From positions 3,844,001 through 3,908,000 of the forward strand of contig NZ_CP101989.1 of NCBI RefSeq assembly GCF_024508275.1: 64,000 nucleotides of DNA. The letters are read 5' to 3'. This DNA comes from Cellulomonas wangsupingiae (GTDB lineage: Bacteria > Actinomycetota > Actinomycetes > Actinomycetales > Cellulomonadaceae). The notes below the pieces were generated by a model, which ran no database searches, was not told where the DNA came from, and saw only the letters and a list, made by a program, of their open reading frames with translations. A program made the position numbers and the translations under genes. Positions 34,751-42,989 of this stretch are shown here, piece by piece; within the stretch, counting starts at the first letter, position 1, and the number at the start of each line of letters is the position of its first letter.

Positions 34751-35649
34751 CCGTGGCCGTCCCGTCCGGGGTCGTCTCGTCCGTGGTCGCGTCGCCGGTG
34801 CTCGCCCACGGCGGCGACCACGTCGCGCCCGCGCAGGCCTGGGGTGCGCAGACGATCGTGCCGGTCGTCCTGGCCGTGGCGCTCGTCGCCGCGTACGTGG
34901 CCGCGACCGCGCGGTACGGCCGGCGGATGCCGCGCCCGTGGCGGGCGGGCCGCACGCTCGCGTGGACGACGGGGTGCGCGCTGGTCGCCGTCGCCCTCTC
35001 CCCGGCCCTCGCCGTCGTGCCCGGCGACGCGACCCGGCACATGGTCCAGCACCTGCTGCTCGGCATGCTCGCACCGCTCGCGCTGGTCCTGGCGGCGCCC
35101 GTGACGCTCCTGCTGGGCGCCGGGTCGCCGGGCGTGCGGCGGGTCGTCGGGCGCGTGCTGCGCGCGCGTCCCGTGCACGTCCTGAGCCACCCGGTGACGG
35201 CGGCCGCCCTGCACGTCGGCGGCCTCGCCGTCCTCTACCTGACGCCGCTGTACGCGCTGACCACGCGGTCGGCGCCCGCGCACGTGCTCGTCCACGCGCA
35301 CTTCCTGCTCGCCGGGTACCTGTTCGCGTGGGCCCTCGCCGGGCCGGACCCGGCCCCGCGGCGGCCCGGGACGGCGACCCGGCTCGTGGTGCTCGTGGCG
35401 GCGGGCGGCGCGCACGCCGCGCTGGCCAAGCTGCTGTACGCGCACGCCGACCGGCTGCCGCCGGGCGGCGTCCACGCAGCGGCCGACGTCGAGGCCGCGG
35501 CGCAGTGGATGTACTACGTCGGGGACGTCGCCGAGGTGCTGCTGGCGGTGGCCGTGCTCGCGGCCTGGTACCGCGCCCACGACACCCGCGACGTGGCGGG
35601 CGCGCGTCTCACCGCCGCGCCACCCACCGCCGCGCCGGTCGCCACCTGA
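34747..35649 (+). CDS. CtaG-family cytochrome c oxidase assembly protein
   Basis: 300 aa with about seven membrane segments. Conserved CtaG-like motifs: DATRHMVQHLLLGMLAPLAL, LVHAHFLLAGYLFAWALAGP, and a His-containing tail helix (AAQWMYYVGDVAEVLLA). The GTG at 34747 overlaps the DUF2243 stop by 4 bp. It is a second, stand-alone CtaG in addition to the CopD-CtaG fusion 6 kb away, and probably helps deliver copper to a terminal oxidase. Confidence 0.9.
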   Translation: MTVAVPSGVVSSVVASPVLAHGGDHVAPAQAWGAQTIVPVVLAVALVAAYVAATARYGRRMPRPWRAGRTLAWTTGCALVAVALSPALAVVPGDATRHMVQHLLLGMLAPLALVLAAPVTLLLGAGSPGVRRVVGRVLRARPVHVLSHPVTAAALHVGGLAVLYLTPLYALTTRSAPAHVLVHAHFLLAGYLFAWALAGPDPAPRRPGTATRLVVLVAAGGAHAALAKLLYAHADRLPPGGVHAAADVEAAAQWMYYVGDVAEVLLAVAVLAAWYRAHDTRDVAGARLTAAPPTAAPVAT

Positions 35650-35699
35650 CGGCGACGACGACGCGACGCGCGCCCGCTCCCCGCGGCGCGGGGGGTGCC

Positions 35700-36767
35700 T
35701 CAGCGCGGGCCGTGCGCCTCGGCGACCGCGAGGAAGATGTCGGTGGCCTCGCGCTCGCCGACGCTGACCCGCACCCCGTCCCCGGCGAACGGGCGCACCA
35801 GCACCCCCGCGTGCGCGCAGCGCTCGGCGAACCCGGCGGCGCGGTGCCCGAGCGGGAGCCACACGAAGTTCGCCTGGCTGTCGGGGACGTCCCAGCCCTG
35901 GGCGCGCAGGCCCGCGAGCATGCGGGTGCGCTCGGTGACGATCGCGTCGACACGGGTCAGCAGCTCGCTCTCGGCGCGCAGCGACGCGAGCGCCGCGAGC
36001 TGCGCGACGTGCGAGACGCCGAACGGCGTGGACGCCGCGCGGATGCCCGCAGCGAGCCGCGGACGGGCCACCGCGTACCCGACGCGCAGCCCGGCCAGCC
36101 CGTACGCCTTGGAGAACGTGCGCAGCAGCACCACGTTGGGGTGCTCGGCGAACAGCGCGAGGGCGTCGGGCGCCTGCGGGTCGCGGACGAACTCCACGTA
36201 CGCCTCGTCGAGGACGACGACCACGTCGCGCGGCACCGCGGCGAGGAAGTCGCGCAGCTCGTCGTCGCGCACCGCGGGACCGGTCGGGTTGTTGGGCGTG
36301 CAGACCAGCACGACGCGCGTGCGCTCGGTGACGGCGGCGGCCATGCCGGGCAGGTCGAGCCGCCCGTCGGGGCCCACCGGGACGCGCACCTGCCGGGCGT
36401 GCGCGAGCGCCACCGCGATCGGGTACGCCTCGAACGACCGCCACGGCATGACCACCTCGTCGCCGGCCTCGCAGACCGCCGCCAGGACGTGACCCAGCAC
36501 CGCGACCGACCCCGTCCCGGCGACCACCGACTCCGGCGCCACGCCGAGCCTCCCCGCGACGGCCGTCGTCAGCTCGGTCGCGTGCATGTCCGGGTAGCGG
36601 TTGACGTCCGCGGCGCCGTCGACGATGGCCGCGACGACGGACGGCAGGGGCGGGTACGGGTTCTCGTTCGACGACAGCTTGTAGGCGGCGGCGCCGACGG
36701 CGGCACGTGCGCCCGGCACGTACGGCGGCAGCTCGGCGAACACACGGCGCAGGGGGACGCGACTCAC
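35700..36767 (-). CDS. HisC/Pat-type aminotransferase (histidinol-phosphate or aromatic amino acid)
   Basis: 355 aa from GTG, class I/II PLP fold. Motifs: YKLSSNENPYPPLPSV, NRYPDMHATELTTAVA, substrate-loop CTPNNPTGP, LDEAYVEF, and the PLP-binding Lys in RTFSKAYGLAGLRVGY. GTGSVAVLGHV and PWRSFEAYP resemble actinobacterial Pat enzymes (phenylalanine/tyrosine aminotransferase) more than HisC. It is stand-alone with no histidine-operon neighbours, which also favours Pat. The region just upstream is a palindromic repeat array. Confidence 0.85.
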   Translation of the reverse strand: MSRVPLRRVFAELPPYVPGARAAVGAAAYKLSSNENPYPPLPSVVAAIVDGAADVNRYPDMHATELTTAVAGRLGVAPESVVAGTGSVAVLGHVLAAVCEAGDEVVMPWRSFEAYPIAVALAHARQVRVPVGPDGRLDLPGMAAAVTERTRVVLVCTPNNPTGPAVRDDELRDFLAAVPRDVVVVLDEAYVEFVRDPQAPDALALFAEHPNVVLLRTFSKAYGLAGLRVGYAVARPRLAAGIRAASTPFGVSHVAQLAALASLRAESELLTRVDAIVTERTRMLAGLRAQGWDVPDSQANFVWLPLGHRAAGFAERCAHAGVLVRPFAGDGVRVSVGEREATDIFLAVAEAHGPR

Positions 36768-36800
36768 GCGGCCAGCATGCCACCGCCCACCCCACCCCCA

Positions 36801-37069
36801 CCCGCGAGAGCGCAATCCAGTCCCCACCCCACCCGCGAGAGCGCAATCCAGTCACCCGCCCCAGGACGCAGACGTGACTGGATTGCACTCTCACGCCAGA
36901 AGGGGGGGTGTGGGGGTGGCAGTCCAGGGCCCTCAACCCGCCCGCGAGAGCGCAATCCAGTCACCCGCCCCAGGACGCAGACGTGACTGGATTGCACTCT
37001 CACGCCAGAAGGGGGGGTGTGGGGGTGGCAGTCCAGGGCCCGGGCCCGCACGTGAGAGAGCGATCCAGT
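36801..37069. repeat. Tandem palindromic repeat array (two 101-bp copies plus two half copies)
   Basis: Two near-identical 101-bp units lie at 36832-36932 and 36941-37041 (109-bp period). Each contains an inverted repeat with arms GAGAGCGCAATCCAGTCAC and GTGACTGGATTGCACTCTC (18 of 19 paired) around an 18-nt GC-rich loop, then a G-run tail (AAGGGGGGGTGTGGGGGTGG). Half copies of the left arm occur at 36801-36821 and, diverged, at 37051-37069. A further half copy sits inside hemD at 59781-59801. The array fills the gap between the aminotransferase gene and the gene at 37147. Confidence 0.93.
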
Positions 37070-37134
37070 ACCCGTCGCTGGGGCCGCTGCGCGGCGCGCC
37101 GGGCGTCCGGCCTGTGCAAACGGCCAGGAAGGGG

Positions 37135-37140
37135 CACTAT
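37135..37140 (+). promoter_or_regulatory. Probable -10 of a leaderless transcript
   Basis: CACTAT lies 6 nt before the ATG at 37147, with a weak -35 (TGTGCA) 16 nt upstream. No well-spaced SD is present. Confidence 0.45.
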
Positions 37141-37146
37141 CGGACC

Positions 37147-37530
37147 ATGGGATTCGTCGTCCGCGTGCTCATCAACGGGGTCGCCATCTGGCTGGCCACC
37201 CTGATCCTGCCCGGCCTGGTGGTCGTCGGCGGCGAGACCACGACGCAGACCGTCGGGATCATCCTGGCGGTCGCGCTCGTCTTCGGCCTGGTCAACGCGA
37301 TCGTCAAGCCGGTCGTGGCCCTGCTCTCGCTGCCGCTCTACATCCTCACGCTCGGTCTGTTCACGCTCGTGGTGAACGCCCTGATGCTGCTGCTCACGGA
37401 GTGGATCACGGAGCGCACGACCTGGGGGCTGCGGATCGACGACTTCGGCACGGCGATCATCGGTGCGCTGATCATCTCGGTCGTCAGCTTCGTGCTGTCG
37501 TCGATGACGTCGTCGTCGCGGGACCGGTAA
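37147..37530 (+). CDS. Four-TM phage-holin-superfamily IV (PF04020-like) membrane protein
   Basis: 127 aa, four membrane segments. Diagnostic features: FVVRVLINGVAIWLATLILPG, VFGLVNAIVKPVVALLSLPL and ILTLGLFTLVVNALMLLL. Despite the family name, chromosomal copies like this one are widespread and are not evidence of a prophage; function unknown. Its 3' end overlaps the convergent hydrolase gene by 47 bp. Confidence 0.9.
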   Translation: MGFVVRVLINGVAIWLATLILPGLVVVGGETTTQTVGIILAVALVFGLVNAIVKPVVALLSLPLYILTLGLFTLVVNALMLLLTEWITERTTWGLRIDDFGTAIIGALIISVVSFVLSSMTSSSRDR

Positions 37531-39085
37531 CTCCCACCGCGGGGCCACCCAGGACCTCCGGCGTCGGCAGAACCCGCGGGGCCGGCGGCCACCCGGGCGC
37601 GCCGCCCGGCGAGCCGGCGGGCCACGACGTCGGTCGCGCCGGGTCCTCCGGACGGGCGACCGTGACGGTGACCTGCGTGGTCGTCGCGACGGTGGGCGCG
37701 GGGCCAAGGACGTCAGCGAGCGCGCGGCGCACCGGGTCGTCGGCCGCCAGGTCGGGGAGCGCCGCGTCGACCATCGCGCCGGTCCGGACGTAGCCCGCGA
37801 CGGTGTGCGCGGTGCTGAACGACGGGCGGGCGGGGCCGCCCGTCGTCGCCAGGTCCCGGACCACCGACAGCGCAGCCGCTCCCCCGCGCTCGCCGACCCT
37901 GCCGTCGAGGACGGTCACCGCGTCCTGCCGGTGCCGCAGGGTGACGGTCGCGACACCCGGCGGGACCGTCGCCGGGACGTCCGGGGACCCCGCGGTCACG
38001 ACGAGCCGCACGGCGTACGCGCCCGCCGTCGCCGCCGCGACCTGCGTCGCGACCATGCCGCCCTGGCTGTGCCCGACGAGCGCGACGGGCTCGTCCGCGC
38101 CGATCCCGGCGGCGGCCATCGCCTCGACGACCGCCCGGCTCATGACGTCGGGCACGCCGCCCTCGAGCGCGAGGTTGGTGCCGTTGTCGGTCGGCACGTC
38201 GCCCGTCAGGCCGGCTGCACGGGTGCCGGGCACGGCGACGACCCACGAGCGGGTGCCGTCGGTGTGGTCGAGGGCCTGCACGGTGATCGTCGCCACCGGC
38301 GTGCCGGGCTCCCCGGTCGCCGTGCCGTCGTCGTAGGTGCGCGCGACGAGGTCGACGAGGTCACCGATCCCGCGGGGCGCCGGCAGGTCCGGCGGGTCGG
38401 TGCGCGGCACGAGCCGCACGTCGCGCGCCGGCAGCAGACCCGCGACGTGGGCGGAGAACCGTCGCACCGGGTCGAGCTGCGGGGCGTACGCGCCGGTCAT
38501 CGACCCGAGCGCCGCGGCGAGCAGCTGCAGGACGAGGGCACCGCGTCCGTCGTCGACGACCCGCTGCGGCACGGAGGCGATCCGCTCCGCGTCCTCCCTC
38601 AGGCCCCCGATCGACGGCCAGCCCGACGGACCGCCCACGAGCCGGCCCGCCTCCTCGATCAGCAGGTCCCCGACGGCGACGCCCACCGCAGCGCCGGTCA
38701 GCAGGGCCGGCCCCACCGGCCCCGCCCCGACCACGAGTCCGAGCATCCCGACGACCCGCGCCCACCGGGCCTGGGCGTCCGTCTCCGCGAGGTCGTAGAC
38801 GGCGGCGGCGTCGCGGGTCCGCGTCGCGAGGTCGTGCAGGTCACGGGCGAGGGCGGCCGGCCCGGCCGACGCCACCCGCAGCGCGTCCACGGCGTCCTGC
38901 AGCGCGCGGGCCTCGGGCGAGCCGGCCGCGAGGCCAGCAGCCCATGCCGCGACGCCGAGCCGCCCGTCGGCCCGGTCGAGCCCGTCCGCGGCGTCGCGCA
39001 GCCGGTGCGCCACCAGGGCGAGCTCGCTCGCGTCCACCAGCACGCGGCGGCCACCGTCCAGGGTGAGCGACCGCCCGTCCCTCAC
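37484..39085 (-). CDS. Large alpha/beta-hydrolase (lipase-like) with helical WXG-type N-terminus
   Basis: 533 aa from GTG. Residues about 1-110 are an Ala-rich helical region resembling ESX/WXG-type substrates (DASELALVAHRLRDAADGLD). A Gly/Ala-rich segment lies at about 115-150. The hydrolase domain follows, with nucleophile elbow VALVGHSQGGMVATQ and HRQDAVTVLDG near the acid residue, and the final His near FSTAHTVAGYV. The C-terminal 60 residues are Pro/Thr-rich. The start overlaps the stop of the small upstream gene (GTGA), so the two are coupled. Export by a type VII-like system is an inference; no secretion genes are in the window. Confidence 0.75.
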   Translation of the reverse strand: MRDGRSLTLDGGRRVLVDASELALVAHRLRDAADGLDRADGRLGVAAWAAGLAAGSPEARALQDAVDALRVASAGPAALARDLHDLATRTRDAAAVYDLAETDAQARWARVVGMLGLVVGAGPVGPALLTGAAVGVAVGDLLIEEAGRLVGGPSGWPSIGGLREDAERIASVPQRVVDDGRGALVLQLLAAALGSMTGAYAPQLDPVRRFSAHVAGLLPARDVRLVPRTDPPDLPAPRGIGDLVDLVARTYDDGTATGEPGTPVATITVQALDHTDGTRSWVVAVPGTRAAGLTGDVPTDNGTNLALEGGVPDVMSRAVVEAMAAAGIGADEPVALVGHSQGGMVATQVAAATAGAYAVRLVVTAGSPDVPATVPPGVATVTLRHRQDAVTVLDGRVGERGGAAALSVVRDLATTGGPARPSFSTAHTVAGYVRTGAMVDAALPDLAADDPVRRALADVLGPAPTVATTTQVTVTVARPEDPARPTSWPAGSPGGAPGWPPAPRVLPTPEVLGGPAVGVTGPATTTSSTTARS

Positions 39086-39354
39086 GGCCACGTCCCGCCG
39101 CCCGCGGGCACGAGGGCACGGCCCGGGACGCACCGCTGCTCGGCGCGGCGCGCCTGCAGAACCAGCCGGTCCGCCGCGTCGAGGGCGTCCAGGCAGCGCC
39201 GCAGGTCGGTCAGCAGGTCCTGGCGCCGCGCCTCCGCCGCGTCGGCGGCGACGCCCGTCCACGTGACGGTGCCCGCGCGCACGACCGCGACCTGCGCGGC
39301 CCACACCGCCGCGCGCACGTCCGCCAGCGCGGGCCCGATGACCGTCGTCGACAT
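39082..39354 (-). CDS. WXG100-like small helical protein
   Basis: 90 aa, two helices around VTWTGVAADAAEARR, in which TWTG fits the W-x-G turn of ESX-type proteins. Coupled by GTGA overlap to the lipase-like gene, so they probably form a pair, as WXG100 chaperones do with their larger partners. The final Gly/Pro-rich tail (VPAGGGTWP) is atypical. Family assignment rests on shape and context. Confidence 0.62.
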   Translation of the reverse strand: MSTTVIGPALADVRAAVWAAQVAVVRAGTVTWTGVAADAAEARRQDLLTDLRRCLDALDAADRLVLQARRAEQRCVPGRALVPAGGGTWP

Positions 39355-39473
39355 GTGCTCGACGCTAGGAGCGCGGCGCAGGTCGCGGGCCGCCCGCGGC
39401 CCGACCTGGGGACGCACCCGCCGCCGGCGGCCCCTGGGGTCGGCTCACCGGCCCGCGGGCGTCCCCCGCGGGC

Positions 39474-40100
39474 TCAGGGCGCCGCGCGCCACCACGGCCG
39501 CGCGGGCGGCGCGATCGCGAGCGTCGCCAGGCCGAGCACGACGACGAGCCCCACGACGTGCCACCCCGTCCCGGCGTCGGCAGCGGAGGCCAGGCCGGCC
39601 ACCAGGGCGAGCACCTGCGCGCCGGCCTGCGCGGCGAGCGCCGCGGGGAGGTCGTCGCGCAGCACCGCCACCTCGACGTCCGTCCGCCACCCCGTGCGCG
39701 CCGCGACGGGGGCCAGCCGCAGCACGACGTGCACCAGCAGCACCAGCGCGGCGAGCACGAGCGGCGGCGCCGGGTCCGCGACGAGCAGCCGGACGCCCAC
39801 GACCAGCAGCAGCAGCGCCGTCAGCGGGAGGCGCGGCGCGACGGCGGGCGCGGCACCGACCAGCACCATCAGCCCGAGCAGCGACACGGGCACCACCCGC
39901 CCGGGGGCCGTCGCGGCCACGACCACCGCCGCCACGCCGGCCACCGCGAGCGCCGCCCGCACGGTCACGGCGGGGACGGTGCGCCCGGTGCGCACGTCCA
40001 CCTCGGCGGGCTCGCCACGGCGCCGCGGCGCGCGTCCCAGCGGCCCGAGCAGGTCCTGCACCCGGGCCCCGAACCCCTCGGAGCCGAACCGCGCGCTCAT
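39474..40100 (-). CDS. Multi-TM membrane protein, last gene of MoxR operon
   Basis: 208 aa, about six membrane segments, no recognised domain. The ATG at 40100 overlaps the DUF58 gene stop (ATGA). Small membrane proteins at this position are common in MoxR-DUF58 operons but have no assigned biochemistry. Confidence 0.75.
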   Translation of the reverse strand: MSARFGSEGFGARVQDLLGPLGRAPRRRGEPAEVDVRTGRTVPAVTVRAALAVAGVAAVVVAATAPGRVVPVSLLGLMVLVGAAPAVAPRLPLTALLLLVVGVRLLVADPAPPLVLAALVLLVHVVLRLAPVAARTGWRTDVEVAVLRDDLPAALAAQAGAQVLALVAGLASAADAGTGWHVVGLVVVLGLATLAIAPPARPWWRAAP

Positions 40101-41470
40101 CGCGGCACCCCCGCGCCGGGCCGGCGCTGCGCCCGGCGTGCGAGCACCCGCAGGGCGACGGCCGGCTGGCCGCGCCACGTCACGACCTCGACGTCCTGGT
40201 CGGCCAGCTCGGCCATGCGGTCCTCGCGGGTCAGGGTCATCAGGCGCACCGCGAGACGCTCGCGGTCGTACAGGCCGGACGTGCGCAGCGCGGGCAGCAC
40301 GTCGACCGCGACCACCCGGTGGCCGGCGTTCCGCCACCGTGCGGCGACCCGGGCGGACTCGTCGTCGAGGAACGTCGAGAACATCACGACGAGCGCTCCC
40401 GACGGCACGCGCGGCGGGCGCAGCCGCGCCGCGGGCTCACCCTCGGGGGCCGTGAGGGCCAGGGCGTGGCGGATCCGGTCGAGCTGCCGCCGGCCGCCGC
40501 CGGGCGGCACGGGCCGGCGGCGCACCCCCAGGTCGTCGAGACCGACGCGGTCGCCGCCGTCGAGGTAGGCGCGCGCGAGCGACGCGGCCGCCTGCCGCGC
40601 GCGGTCCAGCGATGTGGCGTCCTGGGGGCGGGGCGCGAGCGCCCCGCGCCAGGTGCGCGGGTCGGGGCCGACGTCGTCGCGCGAGTCGACGACCAGGACG
40701 ACGACGGCCTCCGCCTGCGCGTGCTCGCGCCGCACGTACAGCTCGCGCAGGTCGGGAGAGCGCCGGGCCGTGACGCGCCAGTCGATGCGCCGCAGCCGGT
40801 CCCCCGGCGCCCACGGGTGCACGTCGCGCAGGCCGCCGCCCTCCCCGGGCCGGCGCGACTCGTGCGGGCCCGTCAGGCCGCGCAGCCGAACAGGCAGGGG
40901 CAGGTCGAGCAGGGGTGTCGTCGACGGCAGGACGGTCGTGCGCCGCGTGACCGACGGCGTCGGCTCGGCCACCGACGCGCCGTCCGGCCCGACGCCCTGC
41001 ACGTCGGCCGTCGCGACCTCCTGCGGCCCCGTGCGCACGGTCCGCGCGACGACGGGCAGCGACCGCTCGTGCCGGACGCGCACGAGCACGTCGGCGCCCG
41101 GCCGGTCCTGCCGTCGCACGACGACGCGCGCCCACGACCCCGGTCCCTCCAGGCCCAGCCGCGCGCGCACGCCCCCGGGCGCGCCCGTCCCGTCGGGATC
41201 GTCCCCGGTCACGTCCGGCTCGAACCAGGCCCGCAGCGCGCCGGCGGGACGACGGGCGAGCGCCCGCACCGCGAGCACGAGCGGGGCCGCGCCGAGCACG
41301 GCGACGTCCGGGCGCGCGGCCAGCACGCCGGCCACCAGCAGCACCAGGCACGCGGCCGACGCGCACGTCACCGAGAGCGCGGGCGTCCACCGCCCGGCGG
41401 GGGCGGCCTCCACGACGGCGTCGTCCACCCACGTGGGGGGACGCGCCGGCGGCGCCTCGGGCAGGCTCAC
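40097..41470 (-). CDS. DUF58 domain protein
   Basis: 457 aa from GTG. Two membrane helices near residues 30-75, then a Pro/Arg-rich region. The DUF58 core is PGEGGGLRDVHPWAPGDRLR followed by RIDWRVTARR, with a von Willebrand-like continuation (AEAVVVLVVDSRDDVG). It starts with a 4-bp overlap (GTGA) with the MoxR stop. DUF58 proteins work with MoxR AAA+ ATPases in metal insertion or envelope assembly in other bacteria. Confidence 0.9.
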   Translation of the reverse strand: MSLPEAPPARPPTWVDDAVVEAAPAGRWTPALSVTCASAACLVLLVAGVLAARPDVAVLGAAPLVLAVRALARRPAGALRAWFEPDVTGDDPDGTGAPGGVRARLGLEGPGSWARVVVRRQDRPGADVLVRVRHERSLPVVARTVRTGPQEVATADVQGVGPDGASVAEPTPSVTRRTTVLPSTTPLLDLPLPVRLRGLTGPHESRRPGEGGGLRDVHPWAPGDRLRRIDWRVTARRSPDLRELYVRREHAQAEAVVVLVVDSRDDVGPDPRTWRGALAPRPQDATSLDRARQAAASLARAYLDGGDRVGLDDLGVRRRPVPPGGGRRQLDRIRHALALTAPEGEPAARLRPPRVPSGALVVMFSTFLDDESARVAARWRNAGHRVVAVDVLPALRTSGLYDRERLAVRLMTLTREDRMAELADQDVEVVTWRGQPAVALRVLARRAQRRPGAGVPR

Positions 41471-42447
41471 GCGCGGCGTGCCGTCGTCGGCCCGGCCACC
41501 TGCGTGAGCACCTCCCGCACGACGGCCTCCGGCGCGAGACCCGCGGCCCACGCCTGCGGCGTCAGCGACAGCCGGTGCGCGAGCGCGGGCACGGCGACGG
41601 CCTTGACGTCCTCGGGCGTCACGTAGTCCCGCCCGTCCAGCACGGCCAGCGCGCGGGCCACCAGGACGAGCGCCTGCGACCCGCGCGGCGAGGCGCCGAC
41701 CTCGACGGCGCGGTGCGTGCGGGTCGCCGCCGCCAGGTCCACGCAGTAGGCCAGCACGTCCGCGTCGACGTCCACGCCCTCGACGCCGGCCTGCATGGCC
41801 AGCAGCGTCTGCGCGTCCACGACCTGGCGCACCGACGCGCCCTCCTGGCGGCGCGCGAGGCGGCGCCCGAGCACGTCGACCTCGGCGTCCCGGTCCGGGT
41901 AGCCGACCGCCAGGCGCACCATGAACCGGTCGAGCTGCGCCTCGGGCAGCGGGTACGTGCCCTCGTACTCGACCGGGTTGGACGTCGCGACGACGTGGAA
42001 GGGCGCGGGCAGCGCGTGCGTCGTGCCGTCGACGCTGACCTGGCGCTCCGCCATCGCCTCGAGCAGCGCGGACTGCGTCTTGGGGGCGGTGCGGTTGATC
42101 TCGTCGGCCAGCAGCAGGCCCGTGAAGACCGGCCCGGGACGGAACGTGAACTCGGAGGTCACCGGGTCGAAGACGCTCGAGCCCGTGACGTCGGACGGCA
42201 GCAGGTCCGGGGTGCACTGGATGCGCCGGAAGTCCAGCCCCAGGGCGGTCGCGAGGCTGCGGGCGGCGAGGGTCTTGCCCAGCCCCGGGACGTCCTCGAA
42301 CAGCACGTGCCCGCCGGCCAGCACGGCCGCGAGCGCGACGCGCAAGGGCTCGGCCATGCCGACGACGGCGGTGGCGACCTCGTCGAGGACGGCACGGCCA
42401 CGTGCCGCGGCGTCCGCCACGGCGAGGGGCGCGGGGGTCTGGGTCAT
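41467..42447 (-). CDS. MoxR-family AAA+ ATPase
   Basis: 326 aa. Walker A FEDVPGLGKTL, Walker B LLLADEINRTAPKTQ, sensor 1 VVATSNPVEYEGTYPLPEAQ with the arginine-finger region LDRFMVRLAVGYP, and a C-terminal lid (GASPRGSQALVLVARA). It is likely a chaperone-like ATPase for the DUF58/DUF4129 products of the operon. Confidence 0.95.
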   Translation of the reverse strand: MTQTPAPLAVADAAARGRAVLDEVATAVVGMAEPLRVALAAVLAGGHVLFEDVPGLGKTLAARSLATALGLDFRRIQCTPDLLPSDVTGSSVFDPVTSEFTFRPGPVFTGLLLADEINRTAPKTQSALLEAMAERQVSVDGTTHALPAPFHVVATSNPVEYEGTYPLPEAQLDRFMVRLAVGYPDRDAEVDVLGRRLARRQEGASVRQVVDAQTLLAMQAGVEGVDVDADVLAYCVDLAAATRTHRAVEVGASPRGSQALVLVARALAVLDGRDYVTPEDVKAVAVPALAHRLSLTPQAWAAGLAPEAVVREVLTQVAGPTTARRA

Positions 42448-42989
42448 CGCTGGTTCGTCCTCAGGTTCGCCGGGTCGGGGTCGGGGTCGGTGCGGTCACG
42501 GGTGGCGCCGAGGCGCTCCAGGACGCCGAGGGCGTGGCTCAGGTCCCCGACGGTCGGCAGCGGGTGACCGCGGCGGGTGAGCGTGCCGTACGCGCGGGCG
42601 CCGACGAGCCGGGCGACGGCGTCCGCCTGGTCCGGGTCGCCCAGGTCGAGGCCGTGCCGGGCGATGCGGCGCGCGGCCGCGTCCCGCAGGCGCCGCAGCG
42701 CCCGCTCACCGGCCCGTCCGTCGCGGCCCACCATGGTCCACGCGAGGTCGTGCACGTCCCCGCGCGCCCCCTCGTGCCGGGTGGCCACGGCGCGTGCCGG
42801 GCGCGGCTCGGCACGGCCGTCGACCCGCAGCACGACGGCGGCGAGCGTCACGACGGCCAGCGCGAGGACGACGGCGGACGCGACGGTCATGCCCAGCGCG
42901 AGCGTGACGCCCGCGACGAGGCCACCGGCGGCGAGCGGCCGCCACATCAGGTCCCAGCCCCGGGCGAGGGCCTCGCGCACGCCGCTCAC
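42444..42989 (-). CDS. Membrane protein of MoxR operon
   Basis: 181 aa from GTG. Two membrane helices at about residues 18-60, then a basic, probably cytoplasmic, helical domain (GERALRRLRDAAARRIARHG). No family recognised. The start overlaps the DUF4129 stop (GTGA) and its own stop overlaps the MoxR start (ATGA). Confidence 0.78.
   Translation of the reverse strand: MSGVREALARGWDLMWRPLAAGGLVAGVTLALGMTVASAVVLALAVVTLAAVVLRVDGRAEPRPARAVATRHEGARGDVHDLAWTMVGRDGRAGERALRRLRDAAARRIARHGLDLGDPDQADAVARLVGARAYGTLTRRGHPLPTVGDLSHALGVLERLGATRDRTDPDPDPANLRTNQR

Noticed and set aside
35700..36767. Definite assignment as hisC
   Set aside because: Substrate-loop residues resemble Pat aromatic aminotransferases and there is no histidine operon context, so the symbol was left out.
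36801..37069. CRISPR array
   Set aside because: Only two full units, units are themselves palindromic and 101 bp long, the interval between them is 8 bp, and no cas genes are present.
37147..37530. Prophage signal from the holin-like gene
   Set aside because: The family is common on bacterial chromosomes, and no phage structural, integrase or lysis genes are nearby.
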